Positions 37,569-47,584 of a DNA stretch of 64,000 nucleotides are shown piece after piece (position 1 is the stretch's first letter; the number at the start of each line of letters is the position of its first letter). The translations under genes and the position numbers were made by a program. The notes under the pieces are model-generated. The model was not told the origin of the DNA and ran no database searches. It saw nothing but the letters and a program-made list of their open reading frames with translations. The stretch is from Paracoccus seriniphilus (lineage in GTDB: Bacteria > Pseudomonadota > Alphaproteobacteria > Rhodobacterales > Rhodobacteraceae), in the NCBI RefSeq assembly GCF_028553745.1, contig NZ_CP067129.1, forward strand, positions 1,098,501 to 1,162,500, given 5' to 3'.

Positions 37569-38321
37569 ATGGCACGCGGTTTCTGGACAGGTTTGGGACA
37601 TGGGGCGGCGCTGAGCGCCGGGCTTCTGGCTGTCATGTCGGTTGTGATCCCCATGTCCGATGAGAACAACACGAATGAGACACCGGCCGGCATCGCGTCC
37701 CGGCCCGATGAAGCGGCTGATTCTGCGGATGCGAATGCGGCCAGGCCTGCGCCGTCCGAAACAGCCGCCCCCCCGGCTGCGGACGCGCCTCTGGCCGGGG
37801 CGGTGGATTTGCCGGTCGGGTCCGAGTTCGGACGGGGGGATGATATTGCCCCACGCCAGCCCGCTCCTCTTGCTGCACCATCCGCGCGGTCGGGGCCGCG
37901 CGATGCCCCGGCAGTGGCCGCCCCGGCGGCCGAACCGGCCCCGGTCGCGATCACCGGGGACAATGAACGCCCGCAGACACAGGATGATCCGCGCCAGCCC
38001 GCGCAGATCACCGCCTCGGGTAGCAGCGAGGGCCCGGAGCTGACGCGGCCTGCCGCGCTGGATTCGCCGGTCCTGAACGTGGCGCCGCAAATGGCCATAT
38101 CGGCTGAGCAGGACCAGACACCCGAGACCCGTTTCGTCTTTGAGGAGAGACCTGCCCCCGAAGAACCGAAACCGGTGGCTGCCGCAACCGCGCCACGGCA
38201 ACCGGCGGCCTCGCCGGCAGTTGAAGACGGTGCCGAACGGGCGCCCGCGATGCCCTCGCCGGGGCTGGATCTTTCATTGCCCCCCGATCTTTCCGATCTT
38301 CGCAGTTTAGGACGCGACTGA
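37569..38321 (+). CDS. Ala/Pro-rich membrane-anchored protein, possibly a truncated polysaccharide-deacetylase-like protein
   Basis: A 250-residue protein with a single hydrophobic helix at its N-terminus ([20 protein letters not shown]) and then about 220 residues of low-complexity Ala/Pro/Glu-rich sequence to the stop. The N-terminus resembles that of divergent polysaccharide deacetylase proteins of Rhodobacterales (from recollection, unchecked), but no deacetylase domain follows. The next gene begins one base after the stop. May be a remnant or a spacer-type envelope protein. Confidence 0.65.
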   Translation: MARGFWTGLGHGAALSAGLLAVMSVVIPMSDENNTNETPAGIASRPDEAADSADANAARPAPSETAAPPAADAPLAGAVDLPVGSEFGRGDDIAPRQPAPLAAPSARSGPRDAPAVAAPAAEPAPVAITGDNERPQTQDDPRQPAQITASGSSEGPELTRPAALDSPVLNVAPQMAISAEQDQTPETRFVFEERPAPEEPKPVAAATAPRQPAASPAVEDGAERAPAMPSPGLDLSLPPDLSDLRSLGRD

Positions 38322-38322
38322 C

Positions 38323-39498
38323 ATGACAGCTTTCAATCCCGCTCTGCTTGCGACTTTCGCGCCGCCCGTGATGGAGGCGCGGCGCTGGCTGAATGGAGTT
38401 ACCTTCGATGTCGACCGGCCCTTGATCAATGTCAGTCAGGCGGCCCCGGTCGACCCGCCCCCCGAAGGTCTGCGTCGCGCCATTGCCGAGGCCGCTCTGT
38501 CCGCGCCCGAGGCGCATCTTTACGGACCGGTTCTGGGCAACCAGGATCTGCGCGAGGAAGTCGCGCTGGAATTCTCGCGCGCCTATGGCGGTGATGTTCA
38601 GGCCGGTCAGGTTGCCATCACGCAGGGTTGCAATCAGGCCTTTTGCGCGGCCATCGCGACGCTGGCGACGGCGGGCGATGACGTGATCTTGCCCACGCCC
38701 TGGTATTTCAATCACAAGATGTGGCTGGACATGCAGGGGATCGCGGCGCAGCCCTTGCGCTGCAAGGCGGACATGCTGCCCGATCCCGATGAGGCCGCCG
38801 GGATGATCGGGCCGAAAACCAGGGCAATCGTTCTGGTCTCGCCCAACAATCCTTCCGGCGCGGAATATCCGGCCGAACTGTTGGACCGGTTCCATGATCT
38901 GGCCCGGCAGCGCGGGATCGCATTGATCATCGACGAAACCTATCGTGATTTCGACAGCCGCGAAGGTGCGCCGCACAACCTGCTGACACGGCCTGACCGG
39001 GATGACACGCTCATTCAGCTCTATTCCTTTTCCAAGGCCTACAAGCTGACGGGGCATCGGGTCGGGGCGCTGCTGGCATCGACCGAACGGATGGCGCAGG
39101 TCGAGAAGTTCCTGGACACCGTGGCGATCTCGACCTCTCAACTGGGGCAGATCGGCGCGCTGTGGGGAATGCGCAACCTGCGTGACTGGCTGGCGCAGGA
39201 ACGGCAAGAGATCCTGTCGCGTCGCGCGGCCACGGTCGCGGCTCTTCAGGGGCTGGAAGGCTGGAAATTGAAAAGCGCGGGTGCCTATTTCGCCTGGGTC
39301 GAGCATCCCTTTGCCGAAAGTTCGGCGGCTCTGGCACCACGTCTGGTGCGCGAGGCCGGGGTGCTGGCATTGCCGGGCACGATGTTCACCCCGGACTCGG
39401 ACCCGACAGGCCCGCGGCATTTCCGTCTGGCCTTTGCCAATGTCGATGCCGCCGGAATCGAACAACTTGCGGCGAGGCTGGCGGGCTTTGCTGCCTGA
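38323..39498 (+). CDS. class I/II pyridoxal-phosphate aminotransferase
   Basis: Fold-type I PLP enzyme of 391 residues with the Lys site in SFSKAYKLTGHRVGAL, the NNPSG substrate loop (SPNNPSGAEYP), DETYRDF before it and the Arg-containing PRHFRLAFA near the C-terminus. Substrate not decided; the family includes aspartate and aromatic transaminases. It starts one base after the preceding stop, suggesting co-translation. Confidence 0.9.
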   Translation: MTAFNPALLATFAPPVMEARRWLNGVTFDVDRPLINVSQAAPVDPPPEGLRRAIAEAALSAPEAHLYGPVLGNQDLREEVALEFSRAYGGDVQAGQVAITQGCNQAFCAAIATLATAGDDVILPTPWYFNHKMWLDMQGIAAQPLRCKADMLPDPDEAAGMIGPKTRAIVLVSPNNPSGAEYPAELLDRFHDLARQRGIALIIDETYRDFDSREGAPHNLLTRPDRDDTLIQLYSFSKAYKLTGHRVGALLASTERMAQVEKFLDTVAISTSQLGQIGALWGMRNLRDWLAQERQEILSRRAATVAALQGLEGWKLKSAGAYFAWVEHPFAESSAALAPRLVREAGVLALPGTMFTPDSDPTGPRHFRLAFANVDAAGIEQLAARLAGFAA

Positions 39499-39564
39499 AC
39501 ACTTGTGGCTGCCAAGCGCGCGCCCTAAAGACTGCGCTGATACGTCCTCGGGAAAGGCCGCACC

Positions 39565-41514
39565 ATGAAAAATTTGCGAACGCATGGAAAATCAACGGTT
39601 GTCTGGCTGCTGATGGGCCTTTTGATACTGGGGCTTGGCGGCTTTGGCGTGACCAGTTTTTCGGGAGGTTCCTCGGAAATCGGTTCTGTGGGCGAGACCA
39701 AGATCACGGCGGATGAATATGCCCGTGCCCTGCAAAGCCAGATCAATGAATACAGCCGTCAGACCGGCCAGCCGCTGACCATGGCGCAGGCGGCAAGCAT
39801 TGGCCTGCCGCAGGCGGTTCAGGCGCAGCTGTTCACCGGGGCTGCACTGGAAGAGCAGGCGCGCAGGATCGGTGTGTCCGTCGGCGATGAACGCGTGGCG
39901 AAGACCATTCTGGATGCCGCTGCATTTCGCGGCCCGAACGGCAAATTCGACCGCACCGCCTATCGCGAGGTCCTGAACCGCCAGCAGATGACCGAAGCCG
40001 AATTCGAGACTGCCATTCGCAGCGACGAGGCACGCCTGTTGATCCAGCGTTCCGTGGCCGGCGGCGTTGTCGCCCCCGCGCCGATGGTGGATCTGACGGC
40101 GGCATGGCTGCTGGGAACGCGCGATCTGGCCTGGGTTGAACTGGATGAGGATCAACTGCCATCCCCCGTGGCCGATCCCGACGAAGACGCGCTGCATGCC
40201 TGGCATGAAGCCAATGCGGATCGCTTTACCAGTCCTGAAACGCGCAAGATCAGCTATGTCTGGCTGACACCCGAGATGCTGACGGATGAGGTGCAGCTGG
40301 ACGAGGCGGCCTTGCGTGACGCCTATGAGGCGCAGATCGACAAATATCGTCAGCCCGAACGCCGGCTGGTCAGCCGCCTGGTCTTTCCGACTCTGGAAGA
40401 AGCCCAGCAGGCCATGGCCAGCATCGAAGCGGGCGAGGCAAGCTTTGATACCTATGTGACGCAACGTGGGCTGACCACCGATGACGTGGAACTGGGCGAA
40501 CTGACCAAGGCGGAACTGGACGCGGCGGGCGATGCGGTCTTTGCGCTGGACAATCCCGGTGTCGTCGGTCCGATCGACACCGCCCTGGGACCGGCATTGT
40601 TCTCGATGAATGCCATTCTGGATCCGGTCGACATTCCCTTCGAGGACGCCCGTGAAGGTCTGCGCGCCGAAGCTGCGCTGGATCGCGCCGCGCGGATGGT
40701 CGATGATCTTTCCTCTGGCTTTGAAGACCTGCTGGCCGGTGGCGCAACGCTGGAGGACATGGCCGATGAAACCCGGATGCAGATGGGACAGATCGACTGG
40801 GTCAGCGGCAGCCCGGCCGAGGCAAGCGGAATTTCCGGATACGAAGCCTTCCGCGAAATGGCCGAAACGGTCACCGAACAGGATTTCCCCGAGCTGTTCC
40901 AGCTGGACGATGGCGGGGTCTTTGCCCTGCGTCTGGATGAGGTCGTGCCGCCGGCACTGATTCCCTTCGAGGATGTGCGCGAGGAGGTCGAGGCCGACTG
41001 GCGCGCGGCCGAGATCCATCGCCAGTTGCTGTCACTTGCCGAAGAAAAGAAGGTCGAGATCACGGCAGCGCGGGATCCGGCGCCGGTTCCCGCGGCAAGC
41101 GCCGTTTCGCGTGTTGCGCTGCCCGAAGATGCCCCGGAAGAGGACGAGGGGGCACTGGTCGAAACCGCTGCCGAACCCGAACTGTCCTGGACGGTTGAAA
41201 CCGACATGCGCCGTGACGGCTGGATCGAGGATGTGCCCGCCGATGTGCTGATCCATGCCTTCTCGATGAAGGATGTCGGAGCGGTGGATGTTGTCGATGC
41301 GCAGCAACGCGTCTTTCTTGTCCGGCTGGACGCCATTCACCAGCCCGATCTTTCCGAGGAAGAAGCGCTGCGCGTGAAGGAAGCCGTGTCTGCCCGCCTC
41401 GAACAATCCCTGCAGGCGGATCTGTTCGACTATTATGCCCGCGCGGCGCAACGCAAAGGCGGCATCCAGGTCAATCAGGCCGCGATAAACGCGATCAACG
41501 CCCAGGTATACTGA
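39565..41514 (+). CDS. ppiD: PpiD-like membrane-anchored peptidyl-prolyl isomerase/foldase
   Basis: A 649-residue periplasmic folding factor anchored by an N-terminal TM helix (VVWLLMGLLILGLGGFGV, about residues 12-30) with a SurA-N-like helical region and a central parvulin-like domain. It assists outer-membrane protein folding. The C-terminus contains an unstructured Glu-rich stretch (EDAPEEDEGAL). The stop overlaps the trpE start by one base, an odd operon partner; the symbol is by similarity. Confidence 0.88.
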   Translation: MKNLRTHGKSTVVWLLMGLLILGLGGFGVTSFSGGSSEIGSVGETKITADEYARALQSQINEYSRQTGQPLTMAQAASIGLPQAVQAQLFTGAALEEQARRIGVSVGDERVAKTILDAAAFRGPNGKFDRTAYREVLNRQQMTEAEFETAIRSDEARLLIQRSVAGGVVAPAPMVDLTAAWLLGTRDLAWVELDEDQLPSPVADPDEDALHAWHEANADRFTSPETRKISYVWLTPEMLTDEVQLDEAALRDAYEAQIDKYRQPERRLVSRLVFPTLEEAQQAMASIEAGEASFDTYVTQRGLTTDDVELGELTKAELDAAGDAVFALDNPGVVGPIDTALGPALFSMNAILDPVDIPFEDAREGLRAEAALDRAARMVDDLSSGFEDLLAGGATLEDMADETRMQMGQIDWVSGSPAEASGISGYEAFREMAETVTEQDFPELFQLDDGGVFALRLDEVVPPALIPFEDVREEVEADWRAAEIHRQLLSLAEEKKVEITAARDPAPVPAASAVSRVALPEDAPEEDEGALVETAAEPELSWTVETDMRRDGWIEDVPADVLIHAFSMKDVGAVDVVDAQQRVFLVRLDAIHQPDLSEEEALRVKEAVSARLEQSLQADLFDYYARAAQRKGGIQVNQAAINAINAQVY

Positions 41515-43019
41515 TGGAACTGACACCGGAATTTGCCGCCTTTGAAGCCGGCTGGAAAGCAGGGCAGAACCAGCTGGTGACGATCCGGCTGGCTGCCGAT
41601 CTGGATACGCCGGTCAGCCTGATGCTGAAACTGGCCGAAGCCGCACCGATGAGCTTCATGCTGGAATCCGTGACTGGCGGAGAACTGCGCGGACGCTATT
41701 CGATCGTCGGAATGAAGCCGGACCTGATCTGGGAATGTCGCGACGGGAAAGCACGGCTGAACCGGCAGGCCCGTTTTGCCGAGGATTTCGAGGCAGACGA
41801 GCGTCCGGCGCTGGACAGCCTGCGTGCCTTGATTGCCGAAAGCCGGATCGAGTCGCTGCCCGAGGGCGTGCCTCCGGCGGCGGCAGGGCTGTTCGGCTAT
41901 CTTGGCTATGACATGATCCGGCTGGTGGAATCCCTGCCGGATGTGAACCCCGATCCGCTCGACCTGCCCGACGCCATGCTGATCCGCCCCTCGGTCGTGG
42001 CGGTGCTGGATGGCGTCAAGGGCGAGGTGACGCTTTGCGCGCCGGCCTGGCATGATGGCAGCGACAATGCCCGCGCCGCCTATGCCCGCGCCGCCGAGCG
42101 CGTGATGGATGCGCTGCGGGCGCTGGACCGCCAGCCCTCGGAACCGCGTGCCTTGGGGAATGATGCCGAGATTGGCGAACCGGTGTCCAATTTCGCGCGG
42201 GACGACTATCTGGCCGCAGTTGAAAAGGCCAAGGATTACATCCGCGCGGGTGATATCTTTCAGGTGGTGCCCTCGCAGCGCTGGCGCATGGATTTCCCGT
42301 TGCCGCCTTTCGCGCTGTATCGTTCCCTGCGGCGCACCAACCCTTCGCCCTTCATGTTCTTTCTGAACATGGGCGGTTTCCAGATCGTCGGGGCCAGCCC
42401 CGAAATTCTGGTGCGTCTGCGCGATGGCGAGGTCACGATCCGGCCGATTGCCGGCACGCGCAAACGTGGCGCGGATGCGGCCGAGGACAAGGCGTTGGAA
42501 GCCGACCTGCTGTCGGATCAGAAGGAACTGGCCGAGCATCTGATGCTGCTGGATCTGGGGCGCAACGATGTGGGGCGGGTGGCCAAACCGGGGACCGTTC
42601 GCCCGACCGAGCAGTTCACCATCGAGCGCTACAGCCATGTCATGCATATCGTCTCGAATGTCGTGGGCGAGTTGCGCGAGGGCGAGGACGGCCTGTCGGC
42701 GCTGCTGGCTGGTCTGCCTGCGGGGACCGTGTCGGGTGCGCCCAAGGTTCGCGCCATGCAGATCATTGACGAGCTGGAGCCTGAAAAGCGCGGGGTTTAC
42801 GCTGGCGCGGTCGGCTATTTCGCTGCCAATGGTGAAATGGACATGTGCATTGCCCTGCGCACCGGGGTCGTGAAGGATGAGGCCCTGTATATCCAGGCCG
42901 GCGGTGGCGTCGTCTATGACAGTGATCCGGAAGCCGAATTCGAGGAAACCGTCAACAAGAGTCGTGCCCTGCGCCGTGCGGCTGAAGAGGCGGCAAGGTT
43001 CGTGCGCGGCAACCGCTGA
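41514..43019 (+). CDS. trpE: anthranilate synthase component I
   Basis: First tryptophan-specific enzyme, chorismate to anthranilate. The 501 residues show an N-terminal regulatory region with LLESVTGGELRGRYS-like LESVTGGE, and the chorismate-binding core FQVVPSQRW, FFLNMGGFQIVGASPEILV and LDLGRNDVGRVAKPGT, SGAPKVRAMQIID. It starts within the TGATG overlap with the foldase gene. Followed by a strong terminator. trpG lies about 4 kb upstream on the opposite strand, so the two are split. Confidence 0.97.
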   Translation: MELTPEFAAFEAGWKAGQNQLVTIRLAADLDTPVSLMLKLAEAAPMSFMLESVTGGELRGRYSIVGMKPDLIWECRDGKARLNRQARFAEDFEADERPALDSLRALIAESRIESLPEGVPPAAAGLFGYLGYDMIRLVESLPDVNPDPLDLPDAMLIRPSVVAVLDGVKGEVTLCAPAWHDGSDNARAAYARAAERVMDALRALDRQPSEPRALGNDAEIGEPVSNFARDDYLAAVEKAKDYIRAGDIFQVVPSQRWRMDFPLPPFALYRSLRRTNPSPFMFFLNMGGFQIVGASPEILVRLRDGEVTIRPIAGTRKRGADAAEDKALEADLLSDQKELAEHLMLLDLGRNDVGRVAKPGTVRPTEQFTIERYSHVMHIVSNVVGELREGEDGLSALLAGLPAGTVSGAPKVRAMQIIDELEPEKRGVYAGAVGYFAANGEMDMCIALRTGVVKDEALYIQAGGGVVYDSDPEAEFEETVNKSRALRRAAEEAARFVRGNR

Positions 43020-43048
43020 ACCGACGCCGTGGCGTGACAACGATGAAG

Positions 43049-43075
43049 AAAGGCGGCCCGAGGGCCGCCTTTTTC
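43049..43075. terminator. rho-independent terminator of trpE
   Basis: AAAGGCGGCCC pairs with GGGCCGCCTTT (43049-43072) with a 2-base tip, followed by TTT. Also serves the convergent PRC-barrel gene (stop at 43108). Confidence 0.88.
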
Positions 43076-43107
43076 ATGTCGGTTGCTTGTCGGTGCGCAA
43101 GACCGGA

Positions 43108-43899
43108 TCAGTCGGTTGCGGGTTGCTTTTCATCCGCCATACCGCCTTCCATTGCGGGTTCGGCCTCCATGCTGGTCTTGTCCATGTCGCCTTCCATCCC
43201 TTCGGCCGGCATGGCGTCATGGCCTTCCATGGCTGCGTCACCCTCCATTGGGTCTGCAGCATCCGCAGCCGGCATGGTGTCCCCGGCCATATCATCTGCC
43301 GGCATCGCGGCGGGATCGGCGGCAGGGGCAGCAGGTGCCATGGTGGACTCTGCCGCATCCGTTTCCATTCCGGCCGCAGGCAGGACGTCCGGAGCGCTGT
43401 CACGGTCGCGGAACACATATTCCGGTGCTGCTTCGGCCTCTTCCTCGCTCAATTCGCTCATGATCTCTTGCGCGTCATAGTTGACGCTCAACTGGTCCCA
43501 TGGGACAGCGATCTGTTTTTCGCCGATGCCCAGAAAACCGCCGACACCGATGATGGCCGCAATCATCCTGCCGCTTTCGCCGTCAAGGATCAGGTCGTTG
43601 ATGTCACCAATGGCCGCCCCATCAGGCGATGTCACCGTGGCATCGGTGATCCAGTCCAGCCGCAACTCGTTCCCGGCCTGCTGGCGGGCGATCTTTCCGC
43701 TGTCGGCAACTTCGGCAGCCATGGCCTCCTTGGCGGCTGCCTCATCCGCAGCGGGGTCAGCCGCCATGTCATTGGCGGCCGGATCCATGGCCATCGGGGC
43801 GGTTTCCGCATCCGTCGCCTGAGGCGCGGTGTCTTGGGCAAAGGCATGGCCAGTGGCCAGGGGAAGAACGAGAGCCGTTGTCAGAAATAGCTTGCGCAT
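43108..43899 (-). CDS. PRC-barrel domain protein, secreted
   Basis: A 263-residue protein with a signal peptide (MRKLFLTTALVLPLATGHAFA), an Ala/Asp/Met-rich stretch to about residue 70, a PRC-barrel-like domain (ATVTSPDGAAIGDINDLILD to about residue 145), then a long acidic low-complexity tail with repeated MEGD/MPAE units. PRC-barrels often bind metabolites or RNA; function here unknown. It is 241 bases from the next gene downstream of its start and convergent with trpE. Confidence 0.8.
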   Translation of the reverse strand: MRKLFLTTALVLPLATGHAFAQDTAPQATDAETAPMAMDPAANDMAADPAADEAAAKEAMAAEVADSGKIARQQAGNELRLDWITDATVTSPDGAAIGDINDLILDGESGRMIAAIIGVGGFLGIGEKQIAVPWDQLSVNYDAQEIMSELSEEEAEAAPEYVFRDRDSAPDVLPAAGMETDAAESTMAPAAPAADPAAMPADDMAGDTMPAADAADPMEGDAAMEGHDAMPAEGMEGDMDKTSMEAEPAMEGGMADEKQPATD

Positions 43900-44102
43900 A
43901 ATGGTCCTCCGTTAGGTCTTGCGCTCGACGGGCTGCCCGGCGAGGCGCTTCGGGGACTCAATGAGTGACGGCGTTTCCAAGTTCCTGCAGATGGTGAAAT
44001 TCGGCACGAATTTGCCGCGGGAACATCACGCGCAGGTGTGGTTTGAAAAAAGGTGAGGTGAATAAGTCAATCAAATAAATGGGTTGCGTCGTGTTGCAAA
44101 CC

Positions 44103-44130
44103 GGCGGCGGCCTTTTGCTCAGCCGCCGCC
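44103..44130 (-). terminator. hairpin after gpt
   Basis: GGCGGCGGC (44103-44111) pairs with GCCGCCGCC (44122-44130) around a 10-base loop, 10 bases beyond the gpt stop on the minus strand. It is followed by GGTTTG, a poor U-tract. Confidence 0.5.
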
Positions 44131-44140
44131 CTTGTCTGTC

Positions 44141-44629
44141 TCAGTCTTCACCGCGATAGGGCTGGACATATTGCAGTGCCATGTCCCAGGGGAAGAAGAT
44201 CCATGTGTCCTGGCTGACCTCGGTGACATAGCTTTGCACGATGGGCTTGCCCTTGGGCTTGGCATAGACGGTCGCCAGATGAGCCTTGGGATACATCTTG
44301 CGGATCAGCTCCAGCGTGCGCCCTGAATCCACCAGATCGTCAACGACCAGGATGCCCTCGCCATCGCCCATCAGCGCGGCATCGGGTTCCTTCAGAACCT
44401 TCAGCCCGCCCTGTTCCTGTTTGTGATAGGATTTGATGCTGATCGTGTCGATGGTGCGAATGTCCAGTTCGCGCGCGACGATCATCGCGGGCACCAGGCC
44501 GCCCCGTGTGACCGCCACGACGGCGCGCCAGTCCTTGCCGTCCAGCCGCCAGGCCAGGGCTCGGGCATCGCGGTGCAATTGATCCCAACTGACATGGAAT
44601 CCCTTTTCGTGGGGGAGGCGGTCTATCAT
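44141..44629 (-). CDS. gpt: xanthine phosphoribosyltransferase
   Basis: Salvages xanthine/guanine to XMP/GMP. The 162 residues include the PRPP loop [18 protein letters not shown] and [10 protein letters not shown]. It follows fabI and the LysE-type gene on the same strand. Its size and motifs match the E. coli Gpt type rather than Hpt. Confidence 0.93.
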   Translation of the reverse strand: MIDRLPHEKGFHVSWDQLHRDARALAWRLDGKDWRAVVAVTRGGLVPAMIVARELDIRTIDTISIKSYHKQEQGGLKVLKEPDAALMGDGEGILVVDDLVDSGRTLELIRKMYPKAHLATVYAKPKGKPIVQSYVTEVSQDTWIFFPWDMALQYVQPYRGED

Positions 44630-44642
44630 GATTTGATCTCCT

Positions 44643-45257
44643 TCAGTGGCGCAGGATCAGGGAAAGCCCAAGCAGTCCGATGGCAGATGCGGCGATGCGG
44701 TCGATCCAGAATTTGGCTGCATAATAGCGCCGCCTCAGCAATGGCAAGGCCATCAGGCAGGACAGCGCCGTATAAAAGGAAAGTTCAAGTGATACGGCTG
44801 TCAGATAGATCACGCCCTTGTCGGCCAATGAGAGGGTGACGGGAAAGATCGACAGCAGCACGGCAGAATAGAACAGTGCGGGCTTGGGGTTGGACAGGTT
44901 CAGCGTCATGCCGCCCCGGAAGTTCATGCCCAATTGTGCCTCGGCCGGGTCGGGTAGCGGCTCGGGCGCTCCGCGCCACATCTTGTGGGCAACCCACAGC
45001 AGATAGAGCCCGCCGATGAACTTCATGACCGTGAAGGTCCAGGGCAGGATACGGAACACCACCGTCAGCCCCAGCAAGGCCCCCAGACACCACAGCGATG
45101 CGCCGAAGGCCAGTCCCCATCCATAGGGCAGGGCGCGTTGACGTCCCATTGCAAAGGCAGACTGGCTGACGGCAATGACGCCCGGCCCGGGGGACAGGAT
45201 GGCAACGGCCAGGGTGGCGGCGAACAGCGTCAGCTGTTCAGGGGTGATCTGCATCAT
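44643..45257 (-). CDS. LysE family translocator
   Basis: A 204-residue membrane protein with the N-terminal motif [17 protein letters not shown] and about six TM helices, plus [12 protein letters not shown] mid-protein. The gene is 13 bases upstream of gpt and 29 bases downstream of fabI on the same strand. No regulator is next to it, unlike the exporter near 29.1 kb. Substrate unknown. Confidence 0.9.
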   Translation of the reverse strand: MMQITPEQLTLFAATLAVAILSPGPGVIAVSQSAFAMGRQRALPYGWGLAFGASLWCLGALLGLTVVFRILPWTFTVMKFIGGLYLLWVAHKMWRGAPEPLPDPAEAQLGMNFRGGMTLNLSNPKPALFYSAVLLSIFPVTLSLADKGVIYLTAVSLELSFYTALSCLMALPLLRRRYYAAKFWIDRIAASAIGLLGLSLILRH

Positions 45258-45286
45258 ATGTGCCCCGGCCGTTGCTTGGGATTGGA

Positions 45287-46114
45287 TCAGTCTTTCTTGA
45301 CCGTCGCGATATCCGGTGCATCCACGGCCTTCATGCCGACGACATGATAGCCGGCGTCGACATGATGGGTCTCGCCGGTCACGCCTGCGCCAAGGTGCGA
45401 CAGCAGATACAGGGCCGAATTGCCGACATCTTCAGTCGTGACGTTGCGTCGCAGGGGCGAATTCAGCTCGTTCCATTTCATGATGTAACGGAAATCGCCG
45501 ATGCCGCTGGCGGCAAGTGTCTTGATCGGACCGGCAGAGATGGCGTTGACGCGAATCCTGTCCTTGCCGAAATCCTCGGCAAGATAACGCACGCTGGCCT
45601 CAAGGGCGGCCTTGGCAACGCCCATGACATTGTAATGAGGCATCACGCGCTCGGCACCGTAATAGGTCAGGGTCAGCATGCTGCCGCCATCGGGCATCAT
45701 GGCAGCGGCGCGACGTGCCACCGCGGTAAAGGAATAAACCGAGATGTCCATGGTCATCAGGAAGTTGTCGCGCGTGGTTTCGGCATAGCGGCCGCGCAGC
45801 TGTTCCTTGTCCGAAAAGCCGATTGCATGGACGATGAAGTCGATTTTTTCCCAGCGTTCGCCCAGTTTTTCGAACAGCCCGTCAATCGAGGCCTCGTCGC
45901 TGACGTCGCAGGGCAGCACGAAATCCGAACCCAGTTTCGCAGCCAGCGGATCGACCCGTTTCTTCAGCGCCTCGCCCTGATAGGAAAAGGCCAGCTCGGC
46001 GCCTTCGGCGGCCAGAGCCCTTGCGATGCCCCAGGCGATGGACTTGTCGTTGGCCAGCCCCATGATGAGACCGCGTTTCCCAGCCATCAGACCAGTGTTC
46101 TGCTCGCTTGACAT
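45287..46114 (-). CDS. fabI: enoyl-[acyl-carrier-protein] reductase FabI
   Basis: NADH-dependent last step of fatty-acid elongation and triclosan target. The 275 residues have the start [23 protein letters not shown], which includes the FabI-type cofactor loop, and the catalytic [19 protein letters not shown] (Tyr-x6-Lys). First gene of a same-strand set with the LysE-type gene and gpt; divergent from pdxH, 78 bases apart. Confidence 0.95.
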   Translation of the reverse strand: MSSEQNTGLMAGKRGLIMGLANDKSIAWGIARALAAEGAELAFSYQGEALKKRVDPLAAKLGSDFVLPCDVSDEASIDGLFEKLGERWEKIDFIVHAIGFSDKEQLRGRYAETTRDNFLMTMDISVYSFTAVARRAAAMMPDGGSMLTLTYYGAERVMPHYNVMGVAKAALEASVRYLAEDFGKDRIRVNAISAGPIKTLAASGIGDFRYIMKWNELNSPLRRNVTTEDVGNSALYLLSHLGAGVTGETHHVDAGYHVVGMKAVDAPDIATVKKD

Positions 46115-46192
46115 ATATAGTCCCTCGCGCTTTCAACCCATTGGAACGGTGATTAGGGCAACTGTGCAGCCGCATCAAGCGCAAGGAAAACG

Positions 46193-46810
46193 ATGATGAG
46201 TGACCGAACGGGGATATTTGCGGGCGACGACCCCTTCGATATCGCGCGCGAATGGCTGGATGAAGCCGGCAAGAGCGAGCCGAATGACCCCAATGCGATT
46301 GCCCTTGCCACGGTGGATGACGCGGGACTTCCGGATGTCAGGATGGTGTTGCTGAAGGAAATCGAGGGCCATGGCACCGAGGGTGCCTTCGTCTTCTATA
46401 CCAATTATGAAAGCGCCAAAGGCAGGCAGATCGAGGCCACGGGCAAGGCCGCCTTTGTCATGCATTGGAAAACGCTGCGCCGCCAGATTCGCGTTCGGGG
46501 ACTGGTCACGCGCGAGGATGGGCCCAAGGCGGATGAGTATTTTGCCAGCCGATCCCTCCAGTCGCGCCTGGGGGCCTGGGCGTCGGCGCAATCACGACCT
46601 CTTGATAGCCGAGGGCAACTGGTTGGTGCTGCAGCGAAACAGGGTATCATTCACGGAACCAATCCGAAACGTCCGCCATTCTGGGGCGGTTTCAGGATCG
46701 CGCCGGTTCAGATAGAATTCTGGAGTGATGGCGCATTCCGCTTGCATGACCGCTTCGTTTGGACCAAAGACCTTCGCTCGGGTTGGAAAGTCCAGAGGTT
46801 GTCGCCGTAA
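46193..46810 (+). CDS. pdxH: pyridoxine/pyridoxamine 5'-phosphate oxidase
   Basis: FMN enzyme that makes pyridoxal 5'-phosphate. The 205 residues contain [34 protein letters not shown], and the C-terminal [16 protein letters not shown], all characteristic. Either of two adjacent ATGs (46193, 46196) could start it. It supplies PLP used by the local aminotransferase and others. Confidence 0.94.
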   Translation: MMSDRTGIFAGDDPFDIAREWLDEAGKSEPNDPNAIALATVDDAGLPDVRMVLLKEIEGHGTEGAFVFYTNYESAKGRQIEATGKAAFVMHWKTLRRQIRVRGLVTREDGPKADEYFASRSLQSRLGAWASAQSRPLDSRGQLVGAAAKQGIIHGTNPKRPPFWGGFRIAPVQIEFWSDGAFRLHDRFVWTKDLRSGWKVQRLSP

Positions 46811-46984
46811 GGCTTGACCCAAAGAGCAAACAGCCTGACAATAGATAATGACGCCTTTTTTAGTTTTTTTCTATAAGCGCTTGATTGTTATAGATATTAT
46901 TCATGAGGTGGATGATCTCCAGATCAGATTAGAACTGGGCCATGTTGAGGAATACGCGCGAAATGCGCGGTAAACGGTGAGAAG

Positions 46985-47584
46985 ATGACGGAAGAAAACG
47001 GAATGAAGCTGGTGTCCGGGCAGGTCAAATGGTTTGACCCCGCGAAAGGCTATGGCTTCATCCTGAACAGCGAAGGTGGCCCCGATATCCTGCTGCACGC
47101 CAATGTGTTGAGGAATTTCGGAAGAAGCTCGGTCGCGGATCAATCTCATGTGAAGGTATGGGCCCAGCCTACCGCGCGGGGATTGCAGGCCAGTGAAGTC
47201 ATTGAAATCACCCCTCCAGAGACGGATGGCACGGCGCCGATCGCCGATATCGACACGGCGATTATCGAACAGCTTGAAGCTCTGCCCCTGCGACCTGCGC
47301 GTGTCAAATGGTTCGACAAGGCCAAGGGCTTTGGTTTCGCCAATATCTTCGGCTATCCCGATGATGTCTTCATCCACGTCGAGGTCTTGCGTTACTCGGG
47401 CTTTGCCGATCTGGCCATTGGCGAGGCCGTGGGCATCCGTGTCGTAGAAGGCCCGCGTGGACTGATGGCGGCGCAGATCACCAGTTGGGACCGCGGCGAC
47501 GAAGGTACAGCCCTTGTCCTGCCGCGCTATGATGACATGGATGAATTGCGCCAAGACAAGATTCTGGCTCATGTCGCCGAGTAA
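46985..47584 (+). CDS. cold-shock domain protein with two CSDs
   Basis: A 199-residue nucleic-acid-binding protein with two cold-shock domains: CSD1 about residues 9-70 (GQVKWFDPAKGYGFILN) and CSD2 about 102-166 (ARVKWFDKAKGFGFANIF). Both have the RNP1-like KGYGF/KGFGF motif. The double architecture is common in alphaproteobacteria and likely binds RNA or single-stranded DNA. It is preceded by an unusually AT-rich leader and overlaps the DUF192 gene by 14 bases. Confidence 0.92.
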   Translation: MTEENGMKLVSGQVKWFDPAKGYGFILNSEGGPDILLHANVLRNFGRSSVADQSHVKVWAQPTARGLQASEVIEITPPETDGTAPIADIDTAIIEQLEALPLRPARVKWFDKAKGFGFANIFGYPDDVFIHVEVLRYSGFADLAIGEAVGIRVVEGPRGLMAAQITSWDRGDEGTALVLPRYDDMDELRQDKILAHVAE

